Below, piece by piece: positions 63,086 to 64,000 of a stretch of DNA of 64,000 nt. The position numbers and the translations under genes were made by a program. The stretch is from SG8-30 sp963695155 (GTDB lineage Bacteria; Pseudomonadota; Gammaproteobacteria; Steroidobacterales; Steroidobacteraceae): positions 1 through 64,000 of the forward strand of contig CAVOGD010000003.1 of NCBI GenBank assembly GCA_963695155.1. Direction: 5' to 3'. The number at the start of each line of letters is the position of its first letter. Position 1 is the first letter of the stretch. The notes beneath the pieces were generated by a model. The model was not told the origin of the DNA and searched no databases. It saw only the letters and a list, made by a program, of their open reading frames with translations.

Positions 63086-63685
63086 ATGTCGCCTGACCCC
63101 GCGATCCTCGTCGCCGGCGTGGACGAGGCCGGCCGTGGCCCGCTGGCCGGGCCGGTGTTCGCGGCGGCCGTGGTCCTCGACCCGGCGCAGCCGATCGAGG
63201 GACTGCGCGACTCGAAGCGGCTGGCGCCGGCGACGCGCGAGCGGCTCGCGCCCGTCATCCGCGACCGCTCGCTGGCCTTCGGGATCGGCTCCGCCGATGC
63301 CGCGGAAGTGGACGCCCTCAACATCGCCGGCGCGACCTGGCTGGCCATGCGGCGTGCCCTGCTGGCGCTGCCGCTGCGCCCCCGCCTGGTGCTGGTGGAC
63401 GGCAACCGGCTGCCGCCCCGCGGCCTGCTCGGCTTCGCCTGCCGTTGGCGGGCGGAAGTGCGCGGCGACGACCGCATTCCCGCCATCAGCGCGGCGTCCA
63501 TCCTGGCCAAGACCGCGCGCGATGCATGGATGCGCGAGGCGGCGCTGGCCTATCCGGGCTACGGCTTCGAGGCGCACAAGGGCTACCCGACCAGCCAGCA
63601 CCTTCAGGCACTTGCGAGGCTCGGACCCTGCGGCCTGCACCGGCGCAGTTTCGGGCCGGTAAAATCGTCCGCCACACCAGCCTGA
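63086..63685 (+). CDS. rnhB: Ribonuclease HII
   Basis: A type 2 RNase H of about 199 residues removing ribonucleotides from DNA. The catalytic motif is AGVDEAGRGPLAGPVFAAAV; next, LRDSKRLAPATRERLAPVIR, VLVDGNRLPPRGL and ISAASILAKTARDAWMREAA, all conserved. ATG 63086 (MSPDPAILVAG) with AAAGGA close by; ATG 63062 is 8 codons upstream. The frame is continuous with lpxB upstream through the REP. Confidence 0.93.
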   Translation: MSPDPAILVAGVDEAGRGPLAGPVFAAAVVLDPAQPIEGLRDSKRLAPATRERLAPVIRDRSLAFGIGSADAAEVDALNIAGATWLAMRRALLALPLRPRLVLVDGNRLPPRGLLGFACRWRAEVRGDDRIPAISAASILAKTARDAWMREAALAYPGYGFEAHKGYPTSQHLQALARLGPCGLHRRSFGPVKSSATPA

Positions 63686-63699
63686 CGCCGCGCCCGCCG

Positions 63700-64000
63700 A
63701 TGCCCGAATTCGTCCACCTGCGCGTCCACACCGAGTACTCGCTCGTCGACGGCGTCGTGCGCGTGCCGCGCCTCGTGCAGGCGGTGGCCGACGCGGGCAT
63801 GCCGGCGGTGGCGCTGACCGACGAGTGCAACCTGTTCGCGATGGTCAAGTTCTACCGCGCGGCGCAGGCCAGCGGCATCAAGCCGCTGCTCGGCGTGGAC
63901 CTGCTGCTGCACGAGGCCGACGAGCGGGGCGACGGCTCGCGGCTCACGCTGCTGGCGCAGAACTACGACGGCTACCGCAACCTCTCGCGGCTGGTCACGC
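63700..64000 (+). CDS. dnaE: DNA polymerase III alpha subunit DnaE (N-terminal fragment)
   Basis: The first 100 residues of DnaE. The N-terminal PHP domain starts MPEFVHLRVHTEYSLVDGVV with its metal-site HTEYS, then ALTDECNLFAMVKFYRAAQA and GIKPLLGVDLLL. The gene runs off the window. The order rnhB-dnaE is canonical. The start is ATG 63700, 14 bp after the rnhB stop. Confidence 0.93.
   Translation, partial: MPEFVHLRVHTEYSLVDGVVRVPRLVQAVADAGMPAVALTDECNLFAMVKFYRAAQASGIKPLLGVDLLLHEADERGDGSRLTLLAQNYDGYRNLSRLVT

Overview
The window is high-GC DNA from a gammaproteobacterium, probably near the Xanthomonadales or another deep gamma order. The evidence is the order of the conserved clusters: rpsB-tsf-pyrH-frr-uppS-cdsA-dxr-rseP-bamA-skp-lpxD-fabZ-lpxA-lpxB-rnhB-dnaE, with divergent map-glnD-dapC-dapD. 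A glrK/qseG-like/glrR module, a GTP-type PEP carboxykinase and a phoBR/pst block agree with this. No taxonomic search could be run, so the placement is by gene order and gene content only. || Layout. 1-342: end of a CarB-like gene. 345-3746: glrR, qseG-like and glrK (minus strand). 3845-8864: galE, a broken srkA, a secreted metalloprotease-like lipoprotein and a second lipoprotein. 9159-10421: two tandem BrnT/BrnA toxin-antitoxin pairs. 10623-16298: typA, a DUF218 protein, a FemAB-like GNAT and two alpha/beta hydrolases resembling exosortase-associated ones. 16569-23706: a c-di-GMP signalling island made of a PAS/GAF/GGDEF/EAL protein followed by two copies of [two tandem c-di-GMP-I riboswitches + Ig-like repeat lipoprotein]. 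23900-31873: dusA, a REP-associated tyrosine transposase (RAYT), a cyclase-FHA protein, pckG, a DinG/YoaA helicase and tsaB. 32120-43073: phosphate regulon (phoB, phoR, pstS, porin, phoU, pstC, pstA, pstB) with dsbB and dapE inside it. 43198-64000: lysine and nitrogen genes, then the translation, envelope and lipid A operon running into dnaE. || Two global features stand out. First, a palindromic repeat family (core GGGGTCAGACCCC, usually preceded by TAGGAG) lies at about sixteen gene and operon boundaries. Two copies pair into one longer hairpin, and covarying arms support this. The family has the hallmarks of REP elements, and the window carries a RAYT gene whose own stop codon is in one of the repeats. 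REPs here supply stop codons, extend reading frames (dusA, lpxB into rnhB) and interrupt srkA. Second, more than twenty single-base frame breaks, nearly all +1 insertions, fall in patches (about 5.1-16.3 kb, 35.0-41.2 kb and a few elsewhere), including in genes expected to be essential. Long stretches (16.5-22.8, 23.9-35.0 and 41.2-62.7 kb) have none. Patchy residual sequencing error is the simplest explanation, though recent decay cannot be excluded from the sequence alone. || The genes most likely to work together in an unusual way are those at 16.5-23.7 kb: a protein that can make and/or degrade c-di-GMP sits directly upstream of four c-di-GMP aptamers controlling two paralogous surface lipoproteins. 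A relic of an EAL domain between the two copies shows that the unit arose by segmental duplication.
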